Positions 29,104 through 38,249 of a DNA stretch of 38,751 nt are shown here, piece by piece. Both the position numbers and the translations under genes were made by a program. This DNA is from Deltaproteobacteria bacterium. GTDB lineage: Bacteria; Myxococcota_A; Polyangia; Haliangiales; SHYZ01. The stretch covers positions 1 to 38,751 of the forward strand of contig JACQUZ010000142.1 in the NCBI GenBank assembly GCA_016210055.1. The letters run 5' to 3'. Below the pieces are notes generated by a model. It made no database searches, was not told the origin of the DNA, and saw only the letters and a list, made by a program, of their open reading frames with translations. Positions within the stretch are counted from its first letter, which is position 1, and every line of letters starts with the position of its first letter.

Positions 29104-30171
29104 ATGAGGACCATTGTTCGCATTTCCGCATTCCATGTCGGCGTTCTTGGACTGACTCTCGGCTGTGGGGGAAAGCTAGAAACCGACGTCTCCAACACCG
29201 ACGGTGGCGCTCACCGGACAGACTCGTCCCAGCCGGACTCGTCCCGACCAGATTCTTCCCAGCCACCCAACACGGGCGGACGCTACTTCCCGGCAGGCGC
29301 CGTGTGGTACCAGGACATCAGCAACGCCAATCTGGATTCCGAATCCGCGCAAATTACTCGCTGGCTCCAGGATAACGGCGGCTGGGGCCAGGGCCGCATC
29401 CAGATTGATTTCTCCCTGGACGTCCTTGAGGCCACCGACGGCACCCCCTTTCGCAATTTCGAGGCGACCGATGATTTCTTCAGCCCCGATTGCGACAGGG
29501 TGCCGTTCCCCGTGCCTCCCGGAGGAAACCTGGAGGGAGAAGAAGGCTACCAATGCGACGGCGACGGCGACTGCCACCTGATCGTCGTGGATCGCAAGTC
29601 CTCCAAGCTCTACGAGATGTGGCGAGCGAACATCACTGGGGACACGTTTTACGGCGGTTGTGCGGTGGTCTGGGACATGACTCGCGTCTACGGCCCAAAG
29701 GGTCGCGGCGAGCAGTGCACGAGCGCCGACGCAGCGGGGTATCCCATTGCCCCCCTCCTCTTCACTGCCGACGAGGTCGCCGCGGGTTCGATCGACCATG
29801 CCATTCGGTTCATCCTCCCGAACAGCCGCATTCGTAGGGACGCGTACGTGCACCCAGCCACCCATGCCGCGGGAAGCGGGCCCCGTGAAGCGGTCCCCTA
29901 CGGCACGCGTTGGCGCCTGCGAGCCAGCTACCCGGTGGATTCACTGCCTGTAGGGGCAAGGGTCGTGGCGCGAGGACTGCAGCGCTACGGCATGCTTCTC
30001 GCTGACGGAGGGCAGATCGCGCTTACCGCTCAGAGCGACCGTCACACCCGCGCCAAGTGGGAAGGGCTCCTCGGTGCGCGCGACCTGGCGGCGATTCAGC
30101 CGACGGATTTTGAGATTGTGGAAGCAGGAGAGAGGATTCCGCTCACGTTTGACTGCGTTCGTGAGCCTTAG
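29104..30171 (+). CDS. Unknown lipoprotein with DSSQP repeats
   Basis: 355-residue predicted lipoprotein of unknown function. The signal peptide ends at a lipobox (LTLGCGG, Cys21). A low-complexity linker contains three near-identical DSS(Q/R)P repeats, encoded by tandem 15-bp units around 29221-29268. The rest is a soluble domain with a Ca-binding-like QCDGDGDC motif, then DHAIRFILPNSR and THAAGSGPREAVPYGTRWRLRA, which recur as a recognisable block in uncharacterised secreted myxobacterial proteins (recalled impression, not tested). Several Cys pairs suggest disulfides and an exported location. It stands alone between dam and the cytochrome operon. Confidence 0.8.
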   Translation: MRTIVRISAFHVGVLGLTLGCGGKLETDVSNTDGGAHRTDSSQPDSSRPDSSQPPNTGGRYFPAGAVWYQDISNANLDSESAQITRWLQDNGGWGQGRIQIDFSLDVLEATDGTPFRNFEATDDFFSPDCDRVPFPVPPGGNLEGEEGYQCDGDGDCHLIVVDRKSSKLYEMWRANITGDTFYGGCAVVWDMTRVYGPKGRGEQCTSADAAGYPIAPLLFTADEVAAGSIDHAIRFILPNSRIRRDAYVHPATHAAGSGPREAVPYGTRWRLRASYPVDSLPVGARVVARGLQRYGMLLADGGQIALTAQSDRHTRAKWEGLLGARDLAAIQPTDFEIVEAGERIPLTFDCVREP

Positions 30172-30340
30172 AGCGTCCACGCAAGAAATACCTCCTAGCA
30201 CTCCTGGCCGCGAAACCGCTGCGCGAGACCTGTCCGGCCGACAGGACGCTCCCGCTATGGCTTGCCCTCCCAAACCGCACTAACCCTGCGCTTAGCAAGA
30301 GCGCTTCGGGCAGTTAGGCTTGGACATGATGCACTGGTGT

Positions 30341-30374
30341 ACAGGTTGCACGCCGTATCGCGGACCTGTGTTAT
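30341..30374 (+). promoter_or_regulatory. Possible promoter and dyad upstream of the electron-transport operon
   Basis: TTGCAC (30346-30351) and TGTTAT (30369-30374) are spaced by 17 bp, giving a weak sigma-70-like pair (3/6 and 4/6 matches). The same bases lie in an inverted repeat, ACAGGT (30341-30346) and ACCTGT (30364-30369), with half-site centres 23 bp apart, about two helical turns. A regulator could bind over the promoter. It lies 67 bp before the first gene of the operon. Confidence 0.35.
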
Positions 30375-30385
30375 GAGTGTGCGCT

Positions 30386-30428
30386 CTCGCGCGCTCGCGA
30401 GCCATGCAAGCCGCCTTTCACAAAGGCG
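30386..30428 (+). promoter_or_regulatory. Two stem-loops in the leader of the cytochrome operon
   Basis: CTCGCG-CGCT-CGCGAG (30386-30401) and CGCCTTT-CAC-AAAGGCG (30412-30428) are perfect 6-bp and 7-bp stems. The second ends a few bases before the GAGGA ribosome site and 12 bp before the ATG at 30441. They could control message stability or translation. No known riboswitch was recognised. Confidence 0.4.
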
Positions 30429-30440
30429 CAGAGGATACAG

Positions 30441-31859
30441 ATGATTGACCCACGTTCTTCCAGCGCTCCCCATCCTCGAAGCTGCCTCATACTCCTTGCC
30501 TCAATCGTCGCCGCGGCCGTGATCCTCGTCGCGACGACACGAACGGCCGAGGCAATTCCAGCGTTTGCCCGCCGCTACGAGACGAGCTGCCAGACGTGCC
30601 ACCTCGTGTTCCCGCGCCTGACGCCGTTCGGCGAGGCCTTCCGACGCAACGGGTACCGGTTCCCCGAAGGGGGTGACGCCCTTTCTGAGAAAGAGGAGCC
30701 CCTCCCGCTAGGCGCCGAGGCACAGCGAGATGTGTGGCCCAAGGTCGTCTATCCTGGACAGCTTCCGGGACGCTTGCCGCTATCCATTCTCTTGGACTCG
30801 AAGGCGGCCCTGGGGCCCCACATCGAAGGTCATGGCGCCGCACTCGGTGCATCCACTGGCACGGGCCACGACGAACACGCGCACAACGAGGCGGCAGGGG
30901 CACACGCGGATGCCGAGACCAAGCTGGACTTCTCCCAGCTCGGGGTTCAAGCCAGGTTGCTCTCCGGTGGAACGTTCGGCGACGTGGCGAGCTTCTTCGC
31001 GTCCATTTCATTCGGCGGTCATGCGGCTGTGGAAGTCGAGCGGGCGTGGGTGACGTTCCATCCCGCGGGTCCGACCGCGCTCCACGTGAGGGTGGGCAGC
31101 TTCGAGCCGTCGCTGCACGGCATCACGATCCACCGCGGGATCTTTGGGCACATGCTTCGGCTGACCTCGACCACGGTGGAAGGCAACGCCTTTGCGCCCG
31201 AGCCGAGGCTCCAAGGGGTTGAGCTCTCAGGAGTTGCCGGTGGTCGCGCCGGGTGGGTGCTTGGCGCGGTCCAGAATAACGTGCCCGCGGAGGACGTCCT
31301 AAAGGACGTGTATGCCCGCGCTGAGTTCAAGCTCGGAGGCATGCGCCTCGACGGCGTCGGTCACGAGGCCGCGTCGGCTGCCTGGCGCGAGCGCAGCTTC
31401 ACCCTCGGAGCCTCGGGGTACGTGGGTAACGCCACAGCGACATTCGACCTCCCGGTCCTGGGTGGCGGTACCGTTCCCTCGTCCCACGAGGATGAGTTCG
31501 TGCGCGTTGGCCTCGACGCCCACGCGGTGTTCGACGACCTTCTCGTGGACGCGGTACTTGTACGCCAAAAGCACGACCAGCCAACAGGGACAAAAGATGA
31601 TTCACGAACGCTTGACCTAGCCTTTGCCGAGCTCACGTACGTCACGTGGCCGTGGCTATTTCCGTCTCTGCGCTTTGAGGCCGCTCGGCTCGGCGGAGGA
31701 AGCAGCCAGGACGACGCGACCAGCTGGATAGGCGTTCTTGGCCTGAATGCCGTGGTGCGCCCCAACTTGTCCCTGCGGGGCGAGGCCTCGGTGGGCGCTG
31801 ATCCTGGTGATGACGCCGGCTTCCGCTTCGCGGCACTGAGCGTGACGACTGCTTTCTAG
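30441..31859 (+). CDS. Predicted outer-membrane beta-barrel with N-terminal c-type heme and His-rich segment
   Basis: 472-residue exported protein. A signal peptide (basic start, hydrophobic LLASIVAAAVILVA) precedes a single heme-attachment motif C50-QT-C53-H54 in YETSCQTCHLVFPRLTPFGEAF, a signature seen in heme-bearing outer-membrane proteins of Gram-negative electron-transport clusters. The remainder has alternating hydrophobic/polar strands (AWVTFHPAGPTALHVRVGSF, LDLAFAELTYVTW) and ends in Phe, as barrels do (LSVTTAF). A His-rich segment, about 127-155 (GHDEHAHNEAAGAHAD), may bind metal. It heads the operon with a cupredoxin, Rieske, cytochrome b and octaheme c genes. Heme attachment would need the Ccm system encoded upstream in the window. 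Porin or electron-conduit function is inferred. Confidence 0.75.
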   Translation: MIDPRSSSAPHPRSCLILLASIVAAAVILVATTRTAEAIPAFARRYETSCQTCHLVFPRLTPFGEAFRRNGYRFPEGGDALSEKEEPLPLGAEAQRDVWPKVVYPGQLPGRLPLSILLDSKAALGPHIEGHGAALGASTGTGHDEHAHNEAAGAHADAETKLDFSQLGVQARLLSGGTFGDVASFFASISFGGHAAVEVERAWVTFHPAGPTALHVRVGSFEPSLHGITIHRGIFGHMLRLTSTTVEGNAFAPEPRLQGVELSGVAGGRAGWVLGAVQNNVPAEDVLKDVYARAEFKLGGMRLDGVGHEAASAAWRERSFTLGASGYVGNATATFDLPVLGGGTVPSSHEDEFVRVGLDAHAVFDDLLVDAVLVRQKHDQPTGTKDDSRTLDLAFAELTYVTWPWLFPSLRFEAARLGGGSSQDDATSWIGVLGLNAVVRPNLSLRGEASVGADPGDDAGFRFAALSVTTAF

Positions 31860-31886
31860 TTGCAGTTCATCGATTGGAGGAGAGTC

Positions 31887-32489
31887 ATGCTGCGAATGAA
31901 ATGGTTAGTAGTGGTCGCCTTGGCTGCTTTCACCCTCGGCGCGGGCTTGGCTCACGCCCAGGAAAAAACTGGCGAGATCGTCGGCAGCATTGTTGCGCCC
32001 GTGCCCAAGCACCGTGCCAACGCCATTGTGCATGTGAAAAACGCCGGCTCTGGCACCTCCACGGCCAAGGTGAAGATGGATCAGAAAGGGCTCATCTTCG
32101 TTCCGCGCGTGCTCCCTATCCAGAAAGGCACCACCGTCGAATTCACGAACTCCGACCCCACCGGGCACAACGTCTTCACGCCCGACGGCGACAAGTACGA
32201 CCTGGGGACTTGGCCCAAGGGCGACTCTCGCAAGTACACCTTCACCAAGGCGGGTGTATTCCGCCAGCTCTGCCGCGTCCATGACGACATGATCGCGTTC
32301 ATCGTGGTGCTCGACACGAAGTACTTCGCGGTGAGCGACAAGAACGGACAATTCAAGCTGAGCGGGCTTCCTCCAGGTGACTACACGCTGAGCACCTGGC
32401 ACGAGAAGCTTGGCGCGAGCGACGTGACGGTCAAGGTGACCGCGGGCCAAGCGGCCAAGGTCGATATCACCCTTGGGGCAAAGAAATAG
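31887..32489 (+). CDS. Plastocyanin-like blue copper protein with C-terminal CarboxypepD-like domain
   Basis: 200-residue periplasmic protein. A signal peptide ([18 protein letters not shown]) is followed by a cupredoxin domain with a complete type 1 copper set: His94 (GHNVFTP), Cys129, His132 and Met135 (QLCRVHDDM). The C-terminal region (about 145-200, [21 protein letters not shown]) matches carboxypeptidase-regulatory-like beta-sandwich domains. The ATG at 31887 has GGAGGAGA just upstream. The neighbours suggest it carries electrons between the Rieske-cytochrome b complex and an outer-membrane or terminal partner. It differs from the copper-buffer lipoprotein at 6735-7115, which lacks His ligands. 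Confidence 0.88.
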   Translation: MLRMKWLVVVALAAFTLGAGLAHAQEKTGEIVGSIVAPVPKHRANAIVHVKNAGSGTSTAKVKMDQKGLIFVPRVLPIQKGTTVEFTNSDPTGHNVFTPDGDKYDLGTWPKGDSRKYTFTKAGVFRQLCRVHDDMIAFIVVLDTKYFAVSDKNGQFKLSGLPPGDYTLSTWHEKLGASDVTVKVTAGQAAKVDITLGAKK

Positions 32490-32497
32490 GTCGGGAC

Positions 32498-33028
32498 ATG
32501 TCGGCGAGCGAGACTGCATCTGCTGCAAAGGAGAGCCCCAAGCCGTCTTCCAAGGAAGACCCCAAGCTGTCGACAAAGGAAGGCACGACCCGTCGATCCC
32601 TTCTCCTGGGGATTGGCTGGGCGACTCTTGGACTCGGCACCCTGGAGTCGCTCTGGTCTACCATTAGGTTCGCCCGGGCGCCGGTGTCCTACGGTGCCCC
32701 TCTCAAGTGGACCTTGGGAACGCTAGAGCGATTCGCGCCGGGCGTTGCCGTGTTCTTCGAGAAGGCACGCGTCTTTGTCACGCGCGAAAGGCGGGGGGTG
32801 CGCGCCATGTCCGCCGTCTGCACGCACTTGGGGTGCACGGTCAGGAGAGAGGGGCAGGGTTTCCTATGCCCCTGCCATGGCAGCCGTTATGACGAAGAGG
32901 GGCACGTCGTCTCGGGCCCCGCGCCCAAGTCGCTGGCCTACTACCATCTCGAGCAGGACAAGCGGGGCAGGCTGGTGGTCGACCTTGCACGTCCGGTTTC
33001 TCCAGAGGAGCGCCTGAAGGTGGGATGA
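32498..33028 (+). CDS. Rieske [2Fe-2S] protein of a bc/b6f-like complex
   Basis: 176-residue protein. An N-terminal basic region with [10 protein letters not shown] resembles a twin-arginine signal-anchor, with one membrane helix (about 34-50). The cluster site has ligands Cys108, His110, Cys124 and His127 in CTHLGC and CPCHGS, and Cys113/Cys126 for the conserved disulfide. The C terminus is a short strand region ([11 protein letters not shown]). The 30-residue N-terminal Ser/Lys/Glu-rich stretch is longer than usual. Its stop overlaps the start of the cytochrome b gene (ATGA). It would receive electrons from quinol at the Qo site of cytochrome b. Confidence 0.95.
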   Translation: MSASETASAAKESPKPSSKEDPKLSTKEGTTRRSLLLGIGWATLGLGTLESLWSTIRFARAPVSYGAPLKWTLGTLERFAPGVAVFFEKARVFVTRERRGVRAMSAVCTHLGCTVRREGQGFLCPCHGSRYDEEGHVVSGPAPKSLAYYHLEQDKRGRLVVDLARPVSPEERLKVG

Positions 33029-34200
33029 CCATGCGGACGCTCCTGAAGCGCATTCGTGACTCCGTATTCCGCGTGGGTTGGCCAAGAGACGAGCGCTCGG
33101 CCGTGCGGGCCATGATCTCGTCGGTGACCTTGCACATCCACGCTCCCAAGGTTCGCCCCTCCACACTTCGCTTCCGCGCCACCTGGACACTCGGGCTTGT
33201 CTCATTCCTCCTGCTTGGGATCCTCACGATCACCGGCATCTACTTGATGTTCTATTACTCCCCCCACCCGGTGGCCGCGTTTCGATCCATGAAGGACCTG
33301 GCCTTCGTGGTCCCCTTTGGCACCATCACCCGCAACATGCACCGCTGGGGCGCGCACGCCATGGTGATCGTGGTGACGACGCACATGCTCAGGGTCTTTC
33401 TCTCGGGTGGGTACAAGCCTCCCCGCGAAGCCAACTGGGTCGTGGGGGTCATGCTCTGGGTGCTCACGCTCGGGCTCTCGTTTACCGGGTACCTCCTCCC
33501 GTGGGATCAGCTCGCGTTTTGGGCGGTCACGGTGGGCGCCAACATGGTCGGTACCATCCCTGGAATCGGGGACTCCCTTCGGACCCTGCTCCTCGGGGAT
33601 CACTCCGTCGGTGAGTCAGCGCTGCTTCGTTTCTACGTGCTCCACTGCGTCGTGCTCCCATCGCTCGTAGGCGGCTTGGTGGCGTTCCACATCTTCCGCG
33701 TGCGCAAGGACGGGGGGCTCGTCACGTCGGAACACGAGCACGAGGCTGCGAAAGAATCGGCGGGCAAGGGAAAAGGCGATGGTCCCAAGCTCGTGCCCTC
33801 ATGGCCGCACCTGGTGTACCGCGAGCTCACCGTCACACTCGTGGTAATCGTGGGGCTCCTCGTGGCCTCCCTTTGGTTCCACGCGCCCCTCGAGCCCGAG
33901 GCGGACCCAACGCGGACGCCCAACCCGGCAAAGGCTCCTTGGTACTTCCTCGGGGTGCAGGAGCTCGCGCATTATTCGGCGTTCTGGGGCGGCGTCTTCA
34001 TCCCTGCGGCAATCGTCTTTGGCCTCTGCGCGGTTCCGTATTTTGATCGGGATGTCAAGGGCTCGGGGCGCTATTTCCCAAGGGAGCGCTGGCTCGCCAA
34101 TAGCCTCTTCATTGCATTGCTGGTGTTCCTCACCGTCGTCACCGTGGTGGGGACCTACTTCCGCGGGCCCGGATGGGCTTTCATGTACTGGCCGTATTGA
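33025..34200 (+). CDS. Cytochrome b (b6-subunit IV fusion type)
   Basis: 391-residue membrane protein. Helices B and D carry heme ligand pairs His106/His120 and His207/His222; the 15-residue step in helix D matches cytochrome b6 rather than mitochondrial-type b. The sequence has [18 protein letters not shown] and, in the C-terminal half, [15 protein letters not shown], where the PEWY quinol-site motif reads APWY, losing the Glu. A hydrophilic Lys/Glu/Gly linker (about 232-262) joins the b6-like part to the subunit IV-like part (helices from about 275). The ATG overlaps the Rieske stop; an ATG at 33031 is the alternative start. It is probably the quinol-oxidising core, likely with menaquinol. 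Confidence 0.93.
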   Translation: MTMRTLLKRIRDSVFRVGWPRDERSAVRAMISSVTLHIHAPKVRPSTLRFRATWTLGLVSFLLLGILTITGIYLMFYYSPHPVAAFRSMKDLAFVVPFGTITRNMHRWGAHAMVIVVTTHMLRVFLSGGYKPPREANWVVGVMLWVLTLGLSFTGYLLPWDQLAFWAVTVGANMVGTIPGIGDSLRTLLLGDHSVGESALLRFYVLHCVVLPSLVGGLVAFHIFRVRKDGGLVTSEHEHEAAKESAGKGKGDGPKLVPSWPHLVYRELTVTLVVIVGLLVASLWFHAPLEPEADPTRTPNPAKAPWYFLGVQELAHYSAFWGGVFIPAAIVFGLCAVPYFDRDVKGSGRYFPRERWLANSLFIALLVFLTVVTVVGTYFRGPGWAFMYWPY

Positions 34201-34211
34201 GAGGCACCCCC

Positions 34212-36080
34212 ATGGACAACTTCCGTTCCCCATGGATTGACGCCACTTTCGCATCCTCAGCCATCGCCATCGTTGTTCTATGCGGAGTCACGATTGGACG
34301 CGAGTCAAGGCGCCCTGTCCGCGTCGACCAGCGATTAATCCCAGCCCTCGGAGTCATCGATCGCTGCGAGACCTGCCATGACCCCTCTCTACACCCAGGT
34401 GATTGGACGGAGACCCACGCAGTGGAGCGCATGGGCTGCACCCCGTGTCATGGTGGGCAAGGGCTCGCGACGAATGCCAGGGATGCCCACACGGCGCGGC
34501 CGGACTGGGAGCATCCCCTTTACTCTCCACTCGAGCGAGAGGCCGCTTGCGGGCAATGCCATCTCGGCGAGCAAGTGCGAGGCGCGCCCCTGCTTTCTCG
34601 CGGGAGGAGGGCGCTCGCGGAACGAGGGTGCGCCGGTTGTCACGAGCTCCCTGGAATCGCGGTGGCCACGCCGGCCCCGGAGCTCGCGGGGGTAGCAAGC
34701 AAGCTGAAGCCAGCGTGGGTCCGTGCTTGGCTTGCGAACCCAGCGGCGATCGATCCGGCCCATACCATGCCTCGCTTTTCCCTCGACAAGAACCAGATCG
34801 AGGCGCTCACGGCCTTCCTCTTTTCACTCAAGGGACCCGAAATCCGGCCAATGCCCGCCGAGCTGCAAGGCGACTCGGACAGAGGCCGGGTCGCGGTGGC
34901 GACGCGGAGATGCGCTACCTGCCACACGGTCGAGGGGCGTGGGGGCGCCTTTGGAACGAGCCTGGACGCGTCGGGGGTCAAGCTCGACCCCACCTGGGCG
35001 TGGAATTACCTCACCGACACGCACCGCATCCGTCCACTCACGCAAATGCCGGGATTCCGGCTTCCCGAAGGCGAAGCTGCGGACATCGTCGCGTACTTTG
35101 GGGAGCAGCTCGTTCCCGACACGCCAGAGCTTCCGTGGGCAAGCACCGAGGGAGAGGTGAAGCCCGAGCTCGCGAAGCAGGGTGAGGCGCTTTTTGCCGA
35201 GCTCGGTTGCCGTGGTTGCCACCGCGTGGAGGGCATGACGCTCGAGCCCGTGGCCATGGCACTGGGTGAAATGGGCGACCGCCGGCTCGCGGATCTTCCG
35301 CGGGGTGTGGGCCTCGAGCCCGCCCGTGACCTTCCCACCTGGATAGCCGAGAAGGTCACCAAGCCCAGGGCGTTTGACCTGCCGGGCGTCAAGGCAGGCC
35401 GGATGCCAGCATTCAACATCGCCGCTGCCGAGTCTACGGCGATAGGCGTTGCCCTGGCTGCGTTGCGCACGAATATCCCTCCTGCGGCGTACCTGCGGTC
35501 GAGTGAGCGCCAACCGATTGCCATTCCCCGGGGCGAGACGGCCCGACTCGTTGACCGCTGGAGGTGCCTGGTGTGCCACCGCCTAGGGGATGCTGGGGGC
35601 GACATCTCTCGCGTTCCATTGGACGGTGAGGGTTCACGGGTCAAGCAGGCATGGCTCGAGAGTTTCCTCCGGGAACCAGTGACCCTGCGCATGGACCAGC
35701 CCGAGCGCATGCCAGTTCTCGGAATCTCCCAGCAAGAAGCATCGCTGCTCGCCAGCTGGATTGTCTCGTCGCTCGGAGATGACCGCATCACGGAAGAGGC
35801 GCCTCCTTTGCCCGAAGAGATTGCGAGCGGGCGGAAGCTCTACGCCGAGCGTGGATGCCCCACGTGTCACATTGCCGAGGGGCAAGGGACCATGAAGGGG
35901 CCCGTGCTCGACGGTGCGCGAGAGCGCCTGCAGTTCGGATACGTCTCGGCCCTGCTTCGCATCGGACCGGCCGTCGTACCAGGCGGCCGCCATCCTGAGG
36001 CCGTTTATCCCCAAGCCGAAGCCCGCAAGATGGCGGCCTACGTGTGCTCCCTGGGAACAAGGGACAGCGCCGCTCCATAG
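34212..36080 (+). CDS. Membrane-anchored octaheme cytochrome c of the Rieske-cytochrome b operon
   Basis: 622-residue protein. One N-terminal membrane helix (about 12-30) anchors it. Eight CxxCH heme motifs begin at residues 52, 76, 113, 140, 234, 333, 452 and 549. The first three (CETCH, CTPCH, CGQCH) are close together as in small multiheme modules; the other five each head a class I cytochrome c-like domain (for example ALAERGCAGCHELPG, GEALFAELGCRGCHRV, RKLYAERGCPTCH). Methionines such as LTQMPGF and AGRMPAF may be axial ligands. The ATG at 34212 has GAGAGG 7 nt upstream. It replaces cytochrome c1/f in position, 11 bp after cytochrome b, and would collect electrons from the Rieske protein and conduct them outward. 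Confidence 0.9.
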   Translation: MDNFRSPWIDATFASSAIAIVVLCGVTIGRESRRPVRVDQRLIPALGVIDRCETCHDPSLHPGDWTETHAVERMGCTPCHGGQGLATNARDAHTARPDWEHPLYSPLEREAACGQCHLGEQVRGAPLLSRGRRALAERGCAGCHELPGIAVATPAPELAGVASKLKPAWVRAWLANPAAIDPAHTMPRFSLDKNQIEALTAFLFSLKGPEIRPMPAELQGDSDRGRVAVATRRCATCHTVEGRGGAFGTSLDASGVKLDPTWAWNYLTDTHRIRPLTQMPGFRLPEGEAADIVAYFGEQLVPDTPELPWASTEGEVKPELAKQGEALFAELGCRGCHRVEGMTLEPVAMALGEMGDRRLADLPRGVGLEPARDLPTWIAEKVTKPRAFDLPGVKAGRMPAFNIAAAESTAIGVALAALRTNIPPAAYLRSSERQPIAIPRGETARLVDRWRCLVCHRLGDAGGDISRVPLDGEGSRVKQAWLESFLREPVTLRMDQPERMPVLGISQQEASLLASWIVSSLGDDRITEEAPPLPEEIASGRKLYAERGCPTCHIAEGQGTMKGPVLDGARERLQFGYVSALLRIGPAVVPGGRHPEAVYPQAEARKMAAYVCSLGTRDSAAP

Positions 36081-36192
36081 CCGATCGCAGGCAGAATCGC
36101 CATTTCAGATTTTGGGCATTTTTAAGCCCTCTCTTCCTCAGCGGCAGGTATACGTGATCCAAGCGCCTGCCGGCGCCCGAGGAGGATTCGCA

Positions 36193-38064
36193 ATGCATCT
36201 CCAGGATTGGCGCATTACGTCATTCACAGCGCTCGTCTCGGCTAGTTGGGTGGCCTGTAGCGTGCCATCAGGGGACCGAATTGACGGTCTCGGGGAAATC
36301 GTCCTCCCAAGCACATATCTTGGCGACGAGTCGACGAGCGTGGGCAAGCTCCCACACGCGAGCAAGCTCTATCGAATGGGCTTGCCGGTCGCGCGAATGA
36401 TTGTCGAAGACCCCAATATAGACTCCACCTGCACGGCCTTTCTCGTGACGCGAAGCATCGCGATCACCAACCATCACTGCACGCTCGCGCCGGGCGCGTC
36501 CTACGCCACATTTCGGTTCCATCACGAGACCGACGAGGCCGACAATCCGGTAGATGACGTGCGCACCTCCGGCTCCCTAATCGCATCCAACCAGGATCTC
36601 GACGTGGCGCTTTATCAGCTTAACGGTGCGCCCGGGCAGCGCTTTGGTACCGTGCGAATAGCCATGGAATCACCTGTAGTGGGCCAGGAGCTCGTCTCCA
36701 TCTCACACCCGTCGAAGATGCCCAATGGATTCGTGCAACCTGGGCACTCCATTACACCTTCGGGGCCAAAGGTCTATTCCATCCAGGATTGTTACATTAG
36801 CGCCTTGGACGACACCTATGCCTGGCATCGCTGCGACACCGACGGAGGCAGCTCAGGATCGCCGCTCTTCCTTCGGGACGGTCGCGTCATTGCCCTGCAC
36901 CATTGGGGAGGAGCGACCGGGCAAGACCCCAACAGCCAGAACCGCGCGGTGCGCATGGACAGGATACTCGACTGGCTTGATGACATGGGCGTGTCCATCA
37001 GCGAGAGCCCCGACATGCCGGGTACCTCGACCTCATCTCGGGATTACGATGGAGATGGCAGGAGCGATATTGCACTGGCCGCCTGGGATGGAAATGCCTC
37101 AAGCGAGGCACAGCCTTGGGATATCGCAAGAAGCACGGGGTCGTCATTCTTACCATCGACCTCGTGGTCATCGAGTATTGGTGTACAGGGCGGGAGAACC
37201 CTACCCGGTGATTTCAATGGCGACAAGAAGGACGACCTCCTCTATTTCAAGGAGATCAACGAGACCACGACCGAGCTGTGGGTTTCGCTGAGCACGGGTT
37301 CATCCCTTGCCCCATCGAGTCTCTGGGGGACTGCAACCGTCATTGCGCACAATACAGCGGTGGTAGGCGACTTCAATGGCGACGGGAAGGACGACCTGAC
37401 ACTTGCCCAATGCGATTTTACGTGCAATTGGATCGTCACTCTCTCCTCGGGATCGGCATTCGGATCGCCCGCTACGTGGAGCACGGGTGCCGGATATGAC
37501 ACCGACTACGTCCGTGCCGGTGACGTGACCGGAGACGGCTACGACGATATCGTCCTTGGCGCTTTGGGGCAAAATGGCCTGAGCTTCAGCGTCCTTTCTC
37601 CAAAGATGTGGTCGAAACGCCCCGCGCCCTATCCCTCCCTCGGGTACAGCTTTGTCTACGACCCGCACTTCGTGCTGCTCTCCTCATGGGGTAGCGACCT
37701 CGCGGGCGTGAACGATCGCCTGGTTGTGGCCGATGCCACCGGCGACCGCAAGGCGGACCTCGTCGTTCTCCGTCGTCGGTCTGTGAGCATCTTCGGCGTC
37801 GTAGTGCCAATTACCGTGGTAGCTGTTGCACCGAGCGATGGGATCCGATTTGCGCCTCCCACCACGTGGACGAGCACGATCGCTCATCCCGCCACCACGA
37901 TGCTGGTAGGTGATTTCACGGGCGATGGGAAAGCCGACTTGGCGATTGCCTACCTTTCGGGAGGCACCAGGGACCTGTTTCTCCACCGTTCGACGGGCTC
38001 GAGCTTTGGCGCTATTGAGCAATGGGCCTCGGGCATCGGCGGTGTCCATCAAGCCGTCTACTAG
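36193..38064 (+). CDS. Secreted trypsin-like serine protease with six FG-GAP repeats
   Basis: 623-residue exported protein. The N terminus is hydrophobic and followed by a Cys at 22 (SWVACS), so it may be lipidated, though the lipobox is not ideal. The protease domain has the S1 triad: His95 (ITNHHC), Asp137 (DLDVALYQL) and Ser221 (DGGSSGSP), with Cys80-Cys96 a probable disulfide. The C-terminal half holds six FG-GAP/VCBS-type calcium-binding repeats with DxxGDxxxDL cores (DYDGDGRSDI, DFNGDKKDDL, DFNGDGKDDL, DVTGDGYDDI, DATGDRKADL, DFTGDGKADL), usually a beta-propeller-like ligand-binding unit. The ATG at 36193 has GGAGGA 6 nt upstream; a longer frame upstream overlaps the cytochrome gene. 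It probably acts outside the cell on protein or surface ligands. Confidence 0.9.
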   Translation: MHLQDWRITSFTALVSASWVACSVPSGDRIDGLGEIVLPSTYLGDESTSVGKLPHASKLYRMGLPVARMIVEDPNIDSTCTAFLVTRSIAITNHHCTLAPGASYATFRFHHETDEADNPVDDVRTSGSLIASNQDLDVALYQLNGAPGQRFGTVRIAMESPVVGQELVSISHPSKMPNGFVQPGHSITPSGPKVYSIQDCYISALDDTYAWHRCDTDGGSSGSPLFLRDGRVIALHHWGGATGQDPNSQNRAVRMDRILDWLDDMGVSISESPDMPGTSTSSRDYDGDGRSDIALAAWDGNASSEAQPWDIARSTGSSFLPSTSWSSSIGVQGGRTLPGDFNGDKKDDLLYFKEINETTTELWVSLSTGSSLAPSSLWGTATVIAHNTAVVGDFNGDGKDDLTLAQCDFTCNWIVTLSSGSAFGSPATWSTGAGYDTDYVRAGDVTGDGYDDIVLGALGQNGLSFSVLSPKMWSKRPAPYPSLGYSFVYDPHFVLLSSWGSDLAGVNDRLVVADATGDRKADLVVLRRRSVSIFGVVVPITVVAVAPSDGIRFAPPTTWTSTIAHPATTMLVGDFTGDGKADLAIAYLSGGTRDLFLHRSTGSSFGAIEQWASGIGGVHQAVY

Positions 38065-38249
38065 CTTTCCGTTCAGTAAAGAACCCGTGAAAGCCAGAGA
38101 GGCCCAGCCGACCGCGTGTCGACTTGACTGTCCACTCCTGCGGCGCTTCTGCCCCCTTCTTCGCAGGCCCGGCTCGAGCCTCCCGAAATCCCACGCATTC
38201 CGCCTGCTCCATGAGTGGCGTCCTTCTTGCTCGGTGGGTGAAAAGCAGC

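Noticed and set aside
29221..29268. Tandem 15-bp repeats as a possible CRISPR or minisatellite
   Set aside because: They encode the DSSQP linker of a lipoprotein in frame and lack spacers.
36114..36129. GGGC-N8-GCCC hairpin after the octaheme gene as a terminator
   Set aside because: The stem is only 4 bp with an 8-nt loop, too weak to call.
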